Below, in pieces: positions 54,696-63,541 of a stretch of DNA of 64,000 nucleotides. Under the pieces are notes generated by a model that saw nothing but the letters and a program-made list of their open reading frames with translations, was not told the origin of the DNA and made no database searches. Within the stretch, counting starts at the first letter, position 1. Every line of letters begins with the position of its first letter. Source of the DNA: Balneolales bacterium ANBcel1 (GTDB lineage: Bacteria > Bacteroidota > Rhodothermia > Balneolales > Natronogracilivirgulaceae); NCBI GenBank assembly GCA_029688905.1, contig JARULB010000001.1:186001-250000 (forward strand), written 5' to 3'. A program made the translations under genes and the position numbers.

Positions 54696-55160
54696 ATGCA
54701 TCATCTCGACGCCACAGATATCGCCATTTTAAAGCACCTGCAGCAGAACGGCCGCGCCCAGCGCAACCGGCTGGCAAAAATCGTCAACCTCTCGGTTCCA
54801 TCCGTATCCGAACGGATGCGCAAACTGGAGGAGAAAAAACTGATTGACGGATACCACGCCGTATTGAATCCACAGAAATTCAATTTCGACATCGTCGCTT
54901 TTATTTTTGTGGAGGTGGACAATTCCAGCTATCACACGCCGTTTGTCGACAAGGTGATCGAGGAGCCCGAAGTACAAGAGTGCCATTCGATTACAGGTGA
55001 CGGATCTCACATCCTGAAGATCGCCACGCGCAATACCGTTTCGCTTGAAAAGCTGCTCTCGCGGATACAATCGTGGGAAGGAGTCAAGAAAACCCGTTCC
55101 AACATCGTGCTTTCCTCGTTCAAGCAGACGCGTGAAATCCCGATCGATAACGAATACTGA
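54696..55160 (+). CDS. Lrp/AsnC family transcriptional regulator
   Basis: The 154-residue product has the N-terminal winged helix of the family (LDATDIAILKHLQQNGR, then SVPSVSERMRKLEEKKLIDGY, residues 3-50) and a C-terminal RAM ligand-binding domain with VQECHSITGDGSHILKI near residue 90. Such proteins sense amino acids or related metabolites and form octamers on DNA. The ligand is not readable. It is followed 22 bp later by a membrane protein gene on the same strand, which may be its co-transcribed target. Confidence 0.92.
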   Translation: MHHLDATDIAILKHLQQNGRAQRNRLAKIVNLSVPSVSERMRKLEEKKLIDGYHAVLNPQKFNFDIVAFIFVEVDNSSYHTPFVDKVIEEPEVQECHSITGDGSHILKIATRNTVSLEKLLSRIQSWEGVKKTRSNIVLSSFKQTREIPIDNEY

Positions 55161-55182
55161 TTCGCGGCACCCGGTATTGTTC

Positions 55183-56697
55183 ATGAAGCTTGCCCTCCGG
55201 ATCCTCCCCCTGTTACTGCTGCTGGAGATTCTGGCGCTGTCGCCTGACACAGCTTTCGCGCGCCAGCAGTTCGGCATGTTCTACCAAGACTCAGCGGCCG
55301 AAAATATTACGGCGGATGAGCTTGAATGGCTCGAAGACGCCGGCTTTACCTGGCTGATGGTCAGGGAACCGCTGACCCCCGAACAGCGCCGTCTGATCCA
55401 TGAAACCGGGTTTTCGGTCTACGTATTGATTCCGGAAGAGTTTGCCATACCTGCCCGTCTTGCAAAGGCCTCCCGCCGGTACTTTGAACGCGCCGATTCG
55501 CTGATGCGCTATTTCCGGCACGACCCGTTCGTCAAGGGATACGGCATGTTATCTTTCAGCGACTGGCAAGAAGCTCCCCTTCCCGACCGCCTGGAGTCGC
55601 TGGCCGCACCCTATCGTGAAAACCGCTGTCTGTTCGTCCTCGACACCCGCCCATTCAACGGCCCCTCCCTGGATCCGTTCGACCGTGTCATGCTCTACTC
55701 ACGCAGTGCAGCGCGGCTGGAGCACCAGCTGCGGCACGATCCTCCGCTGAGCGGCGTCCTCTACCGCCCCGAATCGCAGCAGGCGGACATCCGCGATATC
55801 CAGAACGCCATCGCGCTGCTGTCCGGCGACAACCGTCCGCCCCTGTTTTTTGAACGCGAATGGTTCCTGCGAAATGCCCAGGGCGACACCATCGCCAACG
55901 GCACCGGCCTTGACCGCCTCACCGCCTTCCATGCCCGCGTACCCGATGCCCGGCTTGCCAACCCGGCCCCTCCCGACAACGCCGACCTGCTGGACTACTC
56001 CATTCTGATGCTGTTTCTCATCTGGGCCGCCTACACCGCCTTCTACCGGCTCAACCCCATCTACCGGAAATCGCTGAGCCGCTACTTCCTGAACTACGAC
56101 TTTTTCGTCAACGATGTACTGATGCGGCGCATTCGCCTTCCCGGCGACGCGACTGTGCTGTTCATCCTGTGGGGTGTCGTCGGCGGCTTAATGGCGTTCA
56201 CCACCGCGCATATCTATCTGGACCGTCTTTCGATGGGGGCGCTGCTCACCTACATGCCCATCATACCCTCCGGATGGGTGCATCCACTCCATTTCTTCGG
56301 CTTTTTCTTTCTGATCACCCTGCTGGTGAACACGATTCAGATCGGATGGATCCGGATTGCCAACTACAAACACAGCCATCTTTCCCAGATTGCGACGTTC
56401 GTTCTCTGGGCCCAGCATCTCAACCTCCTGATCGTCTCGGCGGGCGTCATCCTGCTCCGAATTGTTCCCTCTGAAATCGTGGTGGTTTCCATGTTCCTGC
56501 TGTTCTGGGTGAACATCTTCGCGAGCTTCTTCCTCACCGCCTACAACATGCGCCGCATCACCCCGACCTCCCCCATGTACATGGCCGGCACCTACGCCCT
56601 CTTTGTGCTGGTCGTCAGTACCCTGGTGTTCTGGTTTGTCTTCGCGATGGACATCATGCCGGCTTGGAAGCTTGCCTCCGGCCTGGCAGCCTACTGA
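55183..56697 (+). CDS. Unknown protein: signal peptide, soluble domain, six membrane helices
   Basis: ATG 55183 gives a signal peptide (MKLALRILPLLLLLEILALS, cleavage near FA-RQQ), and the product has 504 residues. Residues 30-265 form a soluble, presumably periplasmic domain with alternating strands and helices (ELEWLEDAGFTWLMVRE, DPFVKGYGMLSFSDWQ, PPLFFEREWFLRN) that resembles a degenerate TIM-barrel. From about residue 268 six hydrophobic helices follow; the part around YRKSLSRYFLNYDFF and the helices after it recall the DUF4271 membrane region of Bacteroidota, with low certainty. Its gene begins 22 bp after the Lrp-type regulator. I do not know its function. It converges on rpoN with a 7-bp gap. 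Confidence 0.7.
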   Translation: MKLALRILPLLLLLEILALSPDTAFARQQFGMFYQDSAAENITADELEWLEDAGFTWLMVREPLTPEQRRLIHETGFSVYVLIPEEFAIPARLAKASRRYFERADSLMRYFRHDPFVKGYGMLSFSDWQEAPLPDRLESLAAPYRENRCLFVLDTRPFNGPSLDPFDRVMLYSRSAARLEHQLRHDPPLSGVLYRPESQQADIRDIQNAIALLSGDNRPPLFFEREWFLRNAQGDTIANGTGLDRLTAFHARVPDARLANPAPPDNADLLDYSILMLFLIWAAYTAFYRLNPIYRKSLSRYFLNYDFFVNDVLMRRIRLPGDATVLFILWGVVGGLMAFTTAHIYLDRLSMGALLTYMPIIPSGWVHPLHFFGFFFLITLLVNTIQIGWIRIANYKHSHLSQIATFVLWAQHLNLLIVSAGVILLRIVPSEIVVVSMFLLFWVNIFASFFLTAYNMRRITPTSPMYMAGTYALFVLVVSTLVFWFVFAMDIMPAWKLASGLAAY

Positions 56698-56704
56698 TTA
56701 CTTT

Positions 56705-58414
56705 TCATCCGAGGTCTTTGCGGAGGCGTGCCACCGGAATATTGAGCTGCTCCCGGTACTTGCTGATGGTCCGTCGGGCCACGGGATACCCCTTCCGCTC
56801 AAGAGCCTCGGCCAGCGCCTGATCGCTCAGGGGCCGCGATTTTTCCTCTTTGGTGACCAGTTCCAGCAATATGTTCTTGATCTCCCGGTTGGACACGGAC
56901 TCCCCGGTATCGGTCTCCAGCCCCTCGGTGAAGAAGTATTTCAACTCATACACCCCGAACGGCGTCTGCACATACTTTCCGTTGACCACCCTTGATACGG
57001 TCGAGATATCCATCTGAATCCGTTCGGCGACATCTTTCAGAATCATCGGACGGATGCCCTTGCCGGTCCGGAAGAACTCCTCCTGCAGAGCGACGATGGT
57101 GCGCATCACCGACATCAACGTGTTCCGCCGCTGCTGGATGGAATCGATAAACCACCGGGCCGACTCCATCTTGTCACGTATGAACTGCCGCGCCTCCTTG
57201 GCCTCACGCGCCTCCTTGCTCTCCCTCGACTCGTATTCGCCGTTTGTCTCCCTTCCACCGGCGTCCCGTGGTGTTCCGGCTGCCGGGTGTCCGCTTTTCT
57301 GTGGATGATCTCTTCGATCCTGCTCACCGCTTCCCGGAACTTCGCCCGCACGGGTGCCCCGTCCGCCATTGCCGGGCTCGCCACCCCGCCTGCGCGGACC
57401 GCCCATGGCGTCCCACATCTCTTTGTAATGACGCGAAATGCGGATATTGGGCATGTTCCGGTTGTTCAGACGGATGACAAACTCACCGGCCTCGGTATCG
57501 GATCCATCCAGGGCCTCTTCGAAGTAAACCTCAAAATCGGGTACGATAAACTGATCGGGATTGAGGTATTCGTCCGATTCGCCCGGCTTGGGATCGAGCA
57601 GCAGAATCACCTGGTTGGCTTCCCGCAACTGCGTTTCTGTCAGGTTCAGCTTGCGCCGGATTTTGTCATAGTGCTTTTTCTCAAACAGTGGCCAGGCTTT
57701 TTCCAGGATCTCCATGGCCCATTTCCGGCTGGGGTGGGAAGTCTCCATAACCTGCAGCTGAATCATCAGGCACTCCTGGAGGCTTCTCGCGGCCACTCCG
57801 GGAGGATCGAGCCGCTGAATCTGATGAAGCACCTGTTCGGCTTCGGCACCGGTAACCAGCTCCCCGTCGTTAAACGCCACCGCGTCGATGATCGCGTCGA
57901 GGTCACGGCGCAGGTATCCGTCCGAGTCGATGGATCCGATGATCTGATCGGCAACTTTCTGCTGCCGCTCGTCCAGGTTGAGCAGTTCCACCTGCCGTTC
58001 CAGCTGCTCGGTAAAACTGGTGCGGTAGGGTTTGGGGAGATCCCGCCAGTCCTCCTGCTCCCTGTTGTAAGCGGGCACGTATTCCTGGTCGTCATCGGCG
58101 AAAAAAGAATCCCAGTCGATCTCATCGTTTTCATCAACCGCCGCGACGTCCTCGTCGCCGGTATCCCCGGAGCTCTCCTCTTCGCTGGTGTCCGCACCTT
58201 CGGCCTGCTCAGAATGATCGGTCTGCTCCTCGCCGGTCTGCTCGTCAAATTCGTCCTCCATTTCGAGGACCGGGTTGGTCTCCAGCTCCTGCTTGACCCG
58301 CTGCTCGAGCATCAGCGTGGGCAGCTGCAGCAGCTTGATATACTGAATCTGCTGCGGCGACAGGCGCTGCTGCAACGATTGCGTTTGTCGTATGGATTGT
58401 GAAGGGCGTATCAT
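56705..58414 (-). CDS. rpoN: RNA polymerase sigma-54 factor
   Basis: ATG 58414 overlaps the stop of the DUF3109 gene (ATGA) and yields 569 residues starting MIRPSQSIRQTQSLQQRLSP, the Gln-rich activator-interacting region I. An acidic stretch (about 60-110) follows, then the core-binding region and the RpoN box ARRTISKYRE near residue 550. The factor directs polymerase to -24/-12 promoters that need enhancer-binding ATPases. Between about residues 335 and 400 there is a low-complexity insert rich in Gly, Arg and Glu, lying just before the conserved KEARQFIRDKMESARWF segment. No sigma-54 activator is encoded in the window. Confidence 0.95.
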   Translation of the reverse strand: MIRPSQSIRQTQSLQQRLSPQQIQYIKLLQLPTLMLEQRVKQELETNPVLEMEDEFDEQTGEEQTDHSEQAEGADTSEEESSGDTGDEDVAAVDENDEIDWDSFFADDDQEYVPAYNREQEDWRDLPKPYRTSFTEQLERQVELLNLDERQQKVADQIIGSIDSDGYLRRDLDAIIDAVAFNDGELVTGAEAEQVLHQIQRLDPPGVAARSLQECLMIQLQVMETSHPSRKWAMEILEKAWPLFEKKHYDKIRRKLNLTETQLREANQVILLLDPKPGESDEYLNPDQFIVPDFEVYFEEALDGSDTEAGEFVIRLNNRNMPNIRISRHYKEMWDAMGGPRRRGGEPGNGGRGTRAGEVPGSGEQDRRDHPQKSGHPAAGTPRDAGGRETNGEYESRESKEAREAKEARQFIRDKMESARWFIDSIQQRRNTLMSVMRTIVALQEEFFRTGKGIRPMILKDVAERIQMDISTVSRVVNGKYVQTPFGVYELKYFFTEGLETDTGESVSNREIKNILLELVTKEEKSRPLSDQALAEALERKGYPVARRTISKYREQLNIPVARLRKDLG

Positions 58415-58998
58415 ACGGCTACTCCGATTCGTTGACGCACCTCTTCGCACGCGACCCGAAATTCTTCGTACCAGGCTTCACCGTAAGCGCGGACAAGGGC
58501 GTCCTTCAAAAAATCCGCCAGGTAAATGCCTTTCGCGGCGCCGCGATCGCAGGCGGGACTGCAGATGGAGGGGACATACTCCATATTCAAATATTCGCGG
58601 TTGCCGACTTTCATGACGCGCACCGGGAACAGATGACAGCTGAGCGGTTTCATCCAGTTGAAACGCCCTTCCTGCCAGGCCTTCTGAATGCCGCATACGG
58701 CGACATCGTTGGAGTCATAGGTCACAAATACGCACTCCGCCCCGTCGGTGCAGTTGAGCTCGGGATCGCGGTTACGGTTGCGTATGAGGCCATGGACATC
58801 GACCACTTGCCGGGCCCTGGGCCGCATTTCGTCGCGGAGGGTCCGCCAGGCCTTGTTCAGTACCGGAATTTCATTTTGCGTAACCGGGGCGCCGGCATCG
58901 CCCACAACACAGCATGCCCCCTTGCAACGCAGCAGATCGCATGCGAAGCGGAATGTGGCGACATCATCGGAAATAATGGTATGCTGCACCTGGAACAT
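58411..58998 (-). CDS. DUF3109 family Cys-rich protein
   Basis: The 195-residue product matches DUF3109: early TIISDDVATFRFACDLLRCKG followed by ACCVVGDAGAP, later CVFVTYD, CGIQKAW, CHLFPVR and CSPACDRG. The spaced cysteines suggest metal or iron-sulfur binding, as in the related YkgJ-type proteins, but no function is established. It overlaps rpoN by 4 bp, implying coupled translation. It lies 72 bp downstream of dprA in the same direction. Confidence 0.88.
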   Translation of the reverse strand: MFQVQHTIISDDVATFRFACDLLRCKGACCVVGDAGAPVTQNEIPVLNKAWRTLRDEMRPRARQVVDVHGLIRNRNRDPELNCTDGAECVFVTYDSNDVAVCGIQKAWQEGRFNWMKPLSCHLFPVRVMKVGNREYLNMEYVPSICSPACDRGAAKGIYLADFLKDALVRAYGEAWYEEFRVACEEVRQRIGVAV

Positions 58999-59070
58999 GA
59001 AGAACCGGTCTGGTTATCGGATTCCTTGAAACTGCTTAAAAATAAGCAAAAAATGGGTAGTTACCCACTT

Positions 59071-60270
59071 TCAGGCGGCTGTAAATTTTTTACCCGGCTT
59101 CTGGGCCACGAGTCCCGCCAGCTCCAGTTCCAGCAAAACCGACAACAGTGCCGGTGCCGGCCTGTTCAGCGCAGCCGCCAGTTCGTCTATCTGCCGTTCC
59201 CGGCCGTCCAGTTCCCGGCAGAGGCGCTCTCCCATCCCCCCGGCCGCCCGATGCCATGCCTCCGGTCCCGTGATACGGGTACGCATGATGGATTTTGAAC
59301 CAAATGCAGGGTGGTTCCCGCCGGATCCCGCGGCATCATCCGGCAAAGGCCCGGCCGTGTGCCCGGTGTATCCCGGCAGCTCCTCAAGGATGTCCGCGGC
59401 ACAGGTTACCAGCTTTCCCCATCCCCGCTGAATGAACACATTGCAGCCGTACCCCGACGGCCGTCGTATGTCATGCGGCACAATGAACACCTCCCGGCCC
59501 TGGTCGAGCGCCTTGTCGATGGTGATGCGGCTTCCGCCCCGCGGACCGGTTTCGGTGACCAGCACTCCAAGGGCCATCCCGCTGACGATCCGGTTACGAA
59601 CCGGAAAGTGATGGGCGTCGGGCTTGCTTCCCGGCGGATATTCACTCACAACCGCCCCGCCTCCTTCAATGATTTTGTGCGCCAGGCGGGTGTTATCGGC
59701 CGGATAGATACGGTTCACTCCGGATCCCAAAACCGCTACGGTGCATCCCTGTTGTTCCAGGGCGGTACGGTGCGCGAGGGTGTCGACACCGCGTGCCAGT
59801 CCGCTGATGATGGCCAGATCGCCCGCTTCAAGCAGTTCGCGGGTAAACCGGACGGTTGCTTCGCGTCCGGAGGTGGACGGATTTCTTGTGCCGACAACCG
59901 CCAGGCCCGGCCTGTTCAGCGCTTCCAGGGCTCCCCTCACCCAGAGCATCAGCGGCGGATCGGGGATCTCGCGGAGCAGCGCGGGGAAGTCGGGATCCTG
60001 CGGGACAAGCAGCTCAATGCCCTGTTGTTCCGCCTGTTCCAGCACCGCGTCCACGCGGCCCCACTGCCGGAACGCCCGGATGGCCCCGGCGATTGATCCG
60101 CCGATACCGGGCACCGAGGTAAGCGCCTTGCGATCCATGGAGAACACCGATGAGAGGGGCGAAAAAGCACGGGCCAGCCGGCCGATCTTGGCCGCGCCCA
60201 GGGAGGGAATCATCGACAGGGCCAGCAGTGCCCGAATGTGTGGCAGACGGTCAGGGCGTTCGGTTTCCAT
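59071..60270 (-). CDS. dprA: DNA processing protein DprA
   Basis: The 399-residue product has an N-terminal helical HhH-like region, the Rossmann-like DprA core (AVVGTRNPSTSGREATVRF, ISGLARGVDTLAHRTAL, AVLGSGVNRIYP, SEYPPGSKPDAHHFPVRNRI, VTETGPRGGSRITIDKAL) and a C-terminal winged helix (about 335-399). DprA protects incoming single strands and loads RecA in natural transformation. Its start overlaps the end of obgE by 20 bp. An insert of about 50 residues rich in Gly, Pro and His lies before the winged helix. Confidence 0.94.
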   Translation of the reverse strand: METERPDRLPHIRALLALSMIPSLGAAKIGRLARAFSPLSSVFSMDRKALTSVPGIGGSIAGAIRAFRQWGRVDAVLEQAEQQGIELLVPQDPDFPALLREIPDPPLMLWVRGALEALNRPGLAVVGTRNPSTSGREATVRFTRELLEAGDLAIISGLARGVDTLAHRTALEQQGCTVAVLGSGVNRIYPADNTRLAHKIIEGGGAVVSEYPPGSKPDAHHFPVRNRIVSGMALGVLVTETGPRGGSRITIDKALDQGREVFIVPHDIRRPSGYGCNVFIQRGWGKLVTCAADILEELPGYTGHTAGPLPDDAAGSGGNHPAFGSKSIMRTRITGPEAWHRAAGGMGERLCRELDGRERQIDELAAALNRPAPALLSVLLELELAGLVAQKPGKKFTAA

Positions 60271-61234
60271 GAAGCAGCTCCCAGATCTGTTCCTTCAGCC
60301 GGTCCATTTGGTGGCCCGTCACGGCCGAGACCGGGATCAAAGGCACATCCAGTGACACCTCCTGTTCCAGCTCATGACCGGGAAAGAGGTCCATGTGGGT
60401 GACCGCGACCATACGCGGCTTGTCGAGCAGGTCCTTGCGGTAGGCACCAAGTTCGTCACAAAGAATACGGTATTCGGCAGCGATATCGTTCGCGCCGCTG
60501 ATCACGAACAGCAGCACGTTGTTGCGCTCGATGTGCCTCAGGAAGGTGAGTCCGAGGCCCTTGCCCTCATGCGCCTTTTCGATGATACCGGGAATGTCGG
60601 CCATCACAAAGCTGCGGTGGTCCGGCATTTGGACCACGCCCAGGTTCGGTTCCAGCGTTGTAAACGGATAGTCGGCGATTTTGGGCCGGGCCGCCGAAAC
60701 CGCGGAGAGCAGCGTGCTTTTTCCCGCGTTGGGAAAACCGACCAGGCCGACTTCGGCGATCAGTTTCAGCTCGATCTCCACGACGATCTCCTCACCGGGT
60801 TCACCGGGCTGGGCGTATTGCGGAGTCTGGTTGGTGGCGGTCTTGAAATTGGCATTGCCGAGGCCGCCCTTGCCGCCTTTGGCGATCACCAGCCGGTCGC
60901 CGTGGTTTATCACCTCACCGAGAAACCGGCGCGTTTCATGCTCGTAGGCTACCGTACCCAGCGGCACGGGCAGCACGACATCCTCCCCCCTTTTTCCCGT
61001 TTTCAGGGAAGAGCCGCCCGGCTGCCCCTTTTTGGCTTTCAGGAATTTGCGGTAGCGGAGGTCGAGCAGGGTGTTCATGTGGGAATTGCCCTCCAGGACG
61101 ATGTTGCCGCCGTCGCCGCCGTCGCCGCCGTCGGGCCCTCCTTTGGGCACATACTTCTCCCTCCGGAAATGAGCCATTCCGGGTCCGCCGCTTCCTGCGG
61201 TGAGGTACAGTTTCGCGTAGTCGGCAAATCTCAT
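60251..61234 (-). CDS. obgE: Obg family GTPase
   Basis: The 327-residue product has the glycine-rich Obg fold (GSGGPGMAHFRREK, GGPDGGDGGDGGNIV, GGKGGLGNANF) and the G domain with GFPNAGKSTLLSAV, DIPGIIEKAHEGKGLG and VTHMDLF. The C-terminal OCT domain of longer Obg proteins is missing, as in many Bacteroidota. Obg acts in 50S ribosome assembly and the stringent response. The gene overlaps dprA by 20 bp and precedes it in a same-strand run with the DUF3109 and rpoN genes. Confidence 0.96.
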   Translation of the reverse strand: MRFADYAKLYLTAGSGGPGMAHFRREKYVPKGGPDGGDGGDGGNIVLEGNSHMNTLLDLRYRKFLKAKKGQPGGSSLKTGKRGEDVVLPVPLGTVAYEHETRRFLGEVINHGDRLVIAKGGKGGLGNANFKTATNQTPQYAQPGEPGEEIVVEIELKLIAEVGLVGFPNAGKSTLLSAVSAARPKIADYPFTTLEPNLGVVQMPDHRSFVMADIPGIIEKAHEGKGLGLTFLRHIERNNVLLFVISGANDIAAEYRILCDELGAYRKDLLDKPRMVAVTHMDLFPGHELEQEVSLDVPLIPVSAVTGHQMDRLKEQIWELLHGNRTP

Positions 61235-61330
61235 AAAAAAACAAATATCGGGTGGGCCACTATAAACGCCAGGTCAAAGTTACGCAATACGGTGTTTCCA
61301 AACCGGGCTATTTGGTGCAGATTTGTAGCC

Positions 61331-61894
61331 TCACCGGTTACGCTCCTCATACCAGGAGCGCAATCCGGGGTACATATCGCAAACGACCTCTCCGTCAGCG
61401 TCGACGGCCCGGCGCCAGTAGCGCCCGGCTTGCTCACCCTGACCCATACTATAGTATATCGACCCTTTCAGGGCATACAGGTCGGGCGAGTCGTTGACGG
61501 CGATCCCCTCTCGAACCAGCTCCAGGGCGGTATCGAAATCCCCGGAAAAATAGGCGGTCTGCGCCTTCACGTAGAGTGAAAGCGACTTGTTGGTCCGTTC
61601 AAAATAGTTTTCTTCGAGCTCCTGCTCCCGCCGGCGTATCTCTTCGGCCGCGCGTTCACGTGCAAGGCGCAGCTCCTCCAGGCGCGCCTCTTCCTGCTCG
61701 CGCTCCTCCTCCGTCAGCGGTGTATCGGCATCCCGATCATCGGCCCCGTTCGCCATACGCGTGGTATCGGCCACGTCCCGTTCCTGCGCGTTCCGGATGG
61801 AAAGCGGCACCTGGCTGGTCGATGTGCACGAAACCACGCCGCCGGCCATCACCACCATCATCACGGCAACAGCCGTTCTTTTTAACCCAATCAT
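61331..61894 (-). CDS. TPR lipoprotein next to the LysM/FliF-FliG-like protein
   Basis: The 187-residue product has a lipoprotein signal with lipidated Cys 23 (VVSC). An Asp/Thr-rich spacer and a charged coiled coil of about 45 residues follow (EEREQEEARLEELRLARER), then a TPR-like region from about 105 (LYVKAQTAYFSGDFDTALEL, ALKGSIYYSMGQGEQAGRYW). The TPR region is clearly paralogous to the partial protein at 63542-64000. Its start overlaps the upstream gene's stop by 4 bp (ATGA). I infer a periplasmic, membrane-anchored partner of the upstream protein. No named family recognised. Confidence 0.82.
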   Translation of the reverse strand: MIGLKRTAVAVMMVVMAGGVVSCTSTSQVPLSIRNAQERDVADTTRMANGADDRDADTPLTEEEREQEEARLEELRLARERAAEEIRRREQELEENYFERTNKSLSLYVKAQTAYFSGDFDTALELVREGIAVNDSPDLYALKGSIYYSMGQGEQAGRYWRRAVDADGEVVCDMYPGLRSWYEERNR

Positions 61895-63429
61895 TCGCTC
61901 CCCACGGTTTTGCCTTCTCCTAATTCCGGTCGGCGGTCTTCATATGACCGAAGGGCCTCGCGCACTTTTTCGCCCAGTTCCGTGACCAGCGACTCCAGCT
62001 GCCGGATATACGTTTCCCGCTCCATCTCAGGCATTCTTCCGATAATCGCCGCCATTTGTTCCACATCCCGGTCGGTGATCTGTGTCTCTCCTCCAACTGA
62101 CTGAAATCCCCTGTTTGAGAGACGCGCCGCGATTTTCTCGTATTCGTAGAAAGTGAGGTTACGCACCTGCGACAACGAAAACAGAATGCGGCCGGCTTCT
62201 TCCATACCATACTTTTTAAGCACGCCGCTTTTGCGGTCATCGGGCAGGTGACTGAGCACCAGCGCCTTAACCCGTTCTTTTTCGGATGAGAGAAGCTCCA
62301 TAAGCTGTTCGTCGCTCAGGTAGTGCACAAAATTAAAGGTGTGGAGGATGGAGAAGCCGGTTGAAGCGGCACTCGCGGTGGAGGCCAGTGCCATTTGCTG
62401 CTCGTGTTCAATGCTGTCATGAACGTTTCCCCCCGCTACCGCGTGTCGGCCTTCTTTTTTTTTTTTTCGCGAAAGCATGACCATCAGGTACCAGACCAGC
62501 AGTGCCAAAAGCAGCGCAAGCAATACGGCGGCAGCCAGCATCAGGTAGAAGAGGCGGTTGGAATCGGCGAAAAGACCTTCGGGGGCGGGCGCTTCGGCCA
62601 CTGCAGGCTCTTCGGTGCGCAGATTCCGCCTGACCAACTCGAACGTGTCGCCGCGCTCCGGATCTATGTCGATGCGGGAGGTGACCGTCTCGCGCATCAG
62701 CTCGAGATCCTGCTCGGTCAGCATCGAATCAACGCGCACAAGGATGTGCATCCGCTCCAGTTCGGGTACGCGGGTCTCCACCACCTCGACACCTTCCTGC
62801 TGTACCCGCGATGTTGTTTCGCGCTCACGAATCAGGTCACGCGGGACAAACGGCAGGCCCGGAAGTCGTCCTTCGGGTTCTGCGGTCTCTTCAGGGGCCG
62901 CGGCAACGGGCACTTCCCGGCGCAGGGTGCGCACCGACATTTCCACTCCGATTCTAAGCATATAGTCCTCCGGCCTGAAAAACCGGTTGATCGCCTCGGT
63001 AAGCACCTCGTAGAGCTGCTGCTCCAGCTGCATGGTCTCCAGGGCGGTGAGCTCTCCGTCGGAGAGGTCGCTTCGGCGGACTGCGGTCCGGTCGCCTTCA
63101 TCGGCGGCGGCAAGCAGCGCCTGATTGGCGGCGGTCACCGGAATACGAAGGGTACTGCCTGCAGCGAGGCCCTCCCCGCACTGCGGATTGATGGCGCGCA
63201 CGCGATCCGGCGATACCCGATAGGCCCGGGCAATGCCGAAGCAGTTCTGCCCCGGCCGCACCGTATGGATGAAAAAGTCGGCGCCGTCATGCCGCTCCAG
63301 GGTTTCGGTGATCGACACACGAGCCTGGCCCGCGGCGCTCTGTACAGCCGGCGTCAGGGTTACGGATGCCAGCAAGATCGCAATCACGCCTGTAAACCGT
63401 CGTTTTTGGACTAATGGTTTCGGTATCAT
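61891..63429 (-). CDS. LysM protein with FliF-like and FliG-like regions around a transmembrane helix
   Basis: The 512-residue product opens with a signal peptide or anchor (about 13-33). A LysM domain spans about 53-98 (HTVRPGQNCFGIARAYRV), typical for peptidoglycan binding. The segment from about 190 to 275 (RERETTSRVQQEGVEVVE, HILVRVDSMLTEQDLELMRE, IDIDPERGDTFELVRR) resembles the FliF region that precedes its last membrane helix. A membrane helix lies at about 293-319, followed by a Lys run encoded by A13. The C-terminal part from about 365 (LSDEQLMELLSSEKERVKA, LVLSHLPDDRKSGVLKK) resembles the middle domain of FliG, without its EHPQR motif. Topology is therefore periplasmic LysM and FliF-like parts and a cytoplasmic FliG-like part. 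The resemblance is by eye. It is flanked by two paralogous TPR genes. Confidence 0.75.
   Translation of the reverse strand: MIPKPLVQKRRFTGVIAILLASVTLTPAVQSAAGQARVSITETLERHDGADFFIHTVRPGQNCFGIARAYRVSPDRVRAINPQCGEGLAAGSTLRIPVTAANQALLAAADEGDRTAVRRSDLSDGELTALETMQLEQQLYEVLTEAINRFFRPEDYMLRIGVEMSVRTLRREVPVAAAPEETAEPEGRLPGLPFVPRDLIRERETTSRVQQEGVEVVETRVPELERMHILVRVDSMLTEQDLELMRETVTSRIDIDPERGDTFELVRRNLRTEEPAVAEAPAPEGLFADSNRLFYLMLAAAVLLALLLALLVWYLMVMLSRKKKKEGRHAVAGGNVHDSIEHEQQMALASTASAASTGFSILHTFNFVHYLSDEQLMELLSSEKERVKALVLSHLPDDRKSGVLKKYGMEEAGRILFSLSQVRNLTFYEYEKIAARLSNRGFQSVGGETQITDRDVEQMAAIIGRMPEMERETYIRQLESLVTELGEKVREALRSYEDRRPELGEGKTVGSE
62455..62467. repeat. Poly(A)13 coding tract
   Basis: Thirteen T on the plus strand (A13 in the gene) encode Arg-Lys4 directly after the membrane helix of the LysM/FliF-FliG-like protein. 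Length change or polymerase slippage here would separate the membrane part from the FliG-like part. Confidence 0.85.
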
Positions 63430-63541
63430 TGGTTGGACAATGGTTTCGATGGCTGAATATTATTATCTGCCGGAATTACTTCCAGGGAATTGTTGCTCTC
63501 CGGCAGCCCGAAAATGCTGCTGCATAGACAAATACATACGA

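Noticed and set aside
60374-61579. 401-residue open frame opposite obgE
   Set aside because: It overlaps a certain Obg gene on the other strand and has no recognisable motif.
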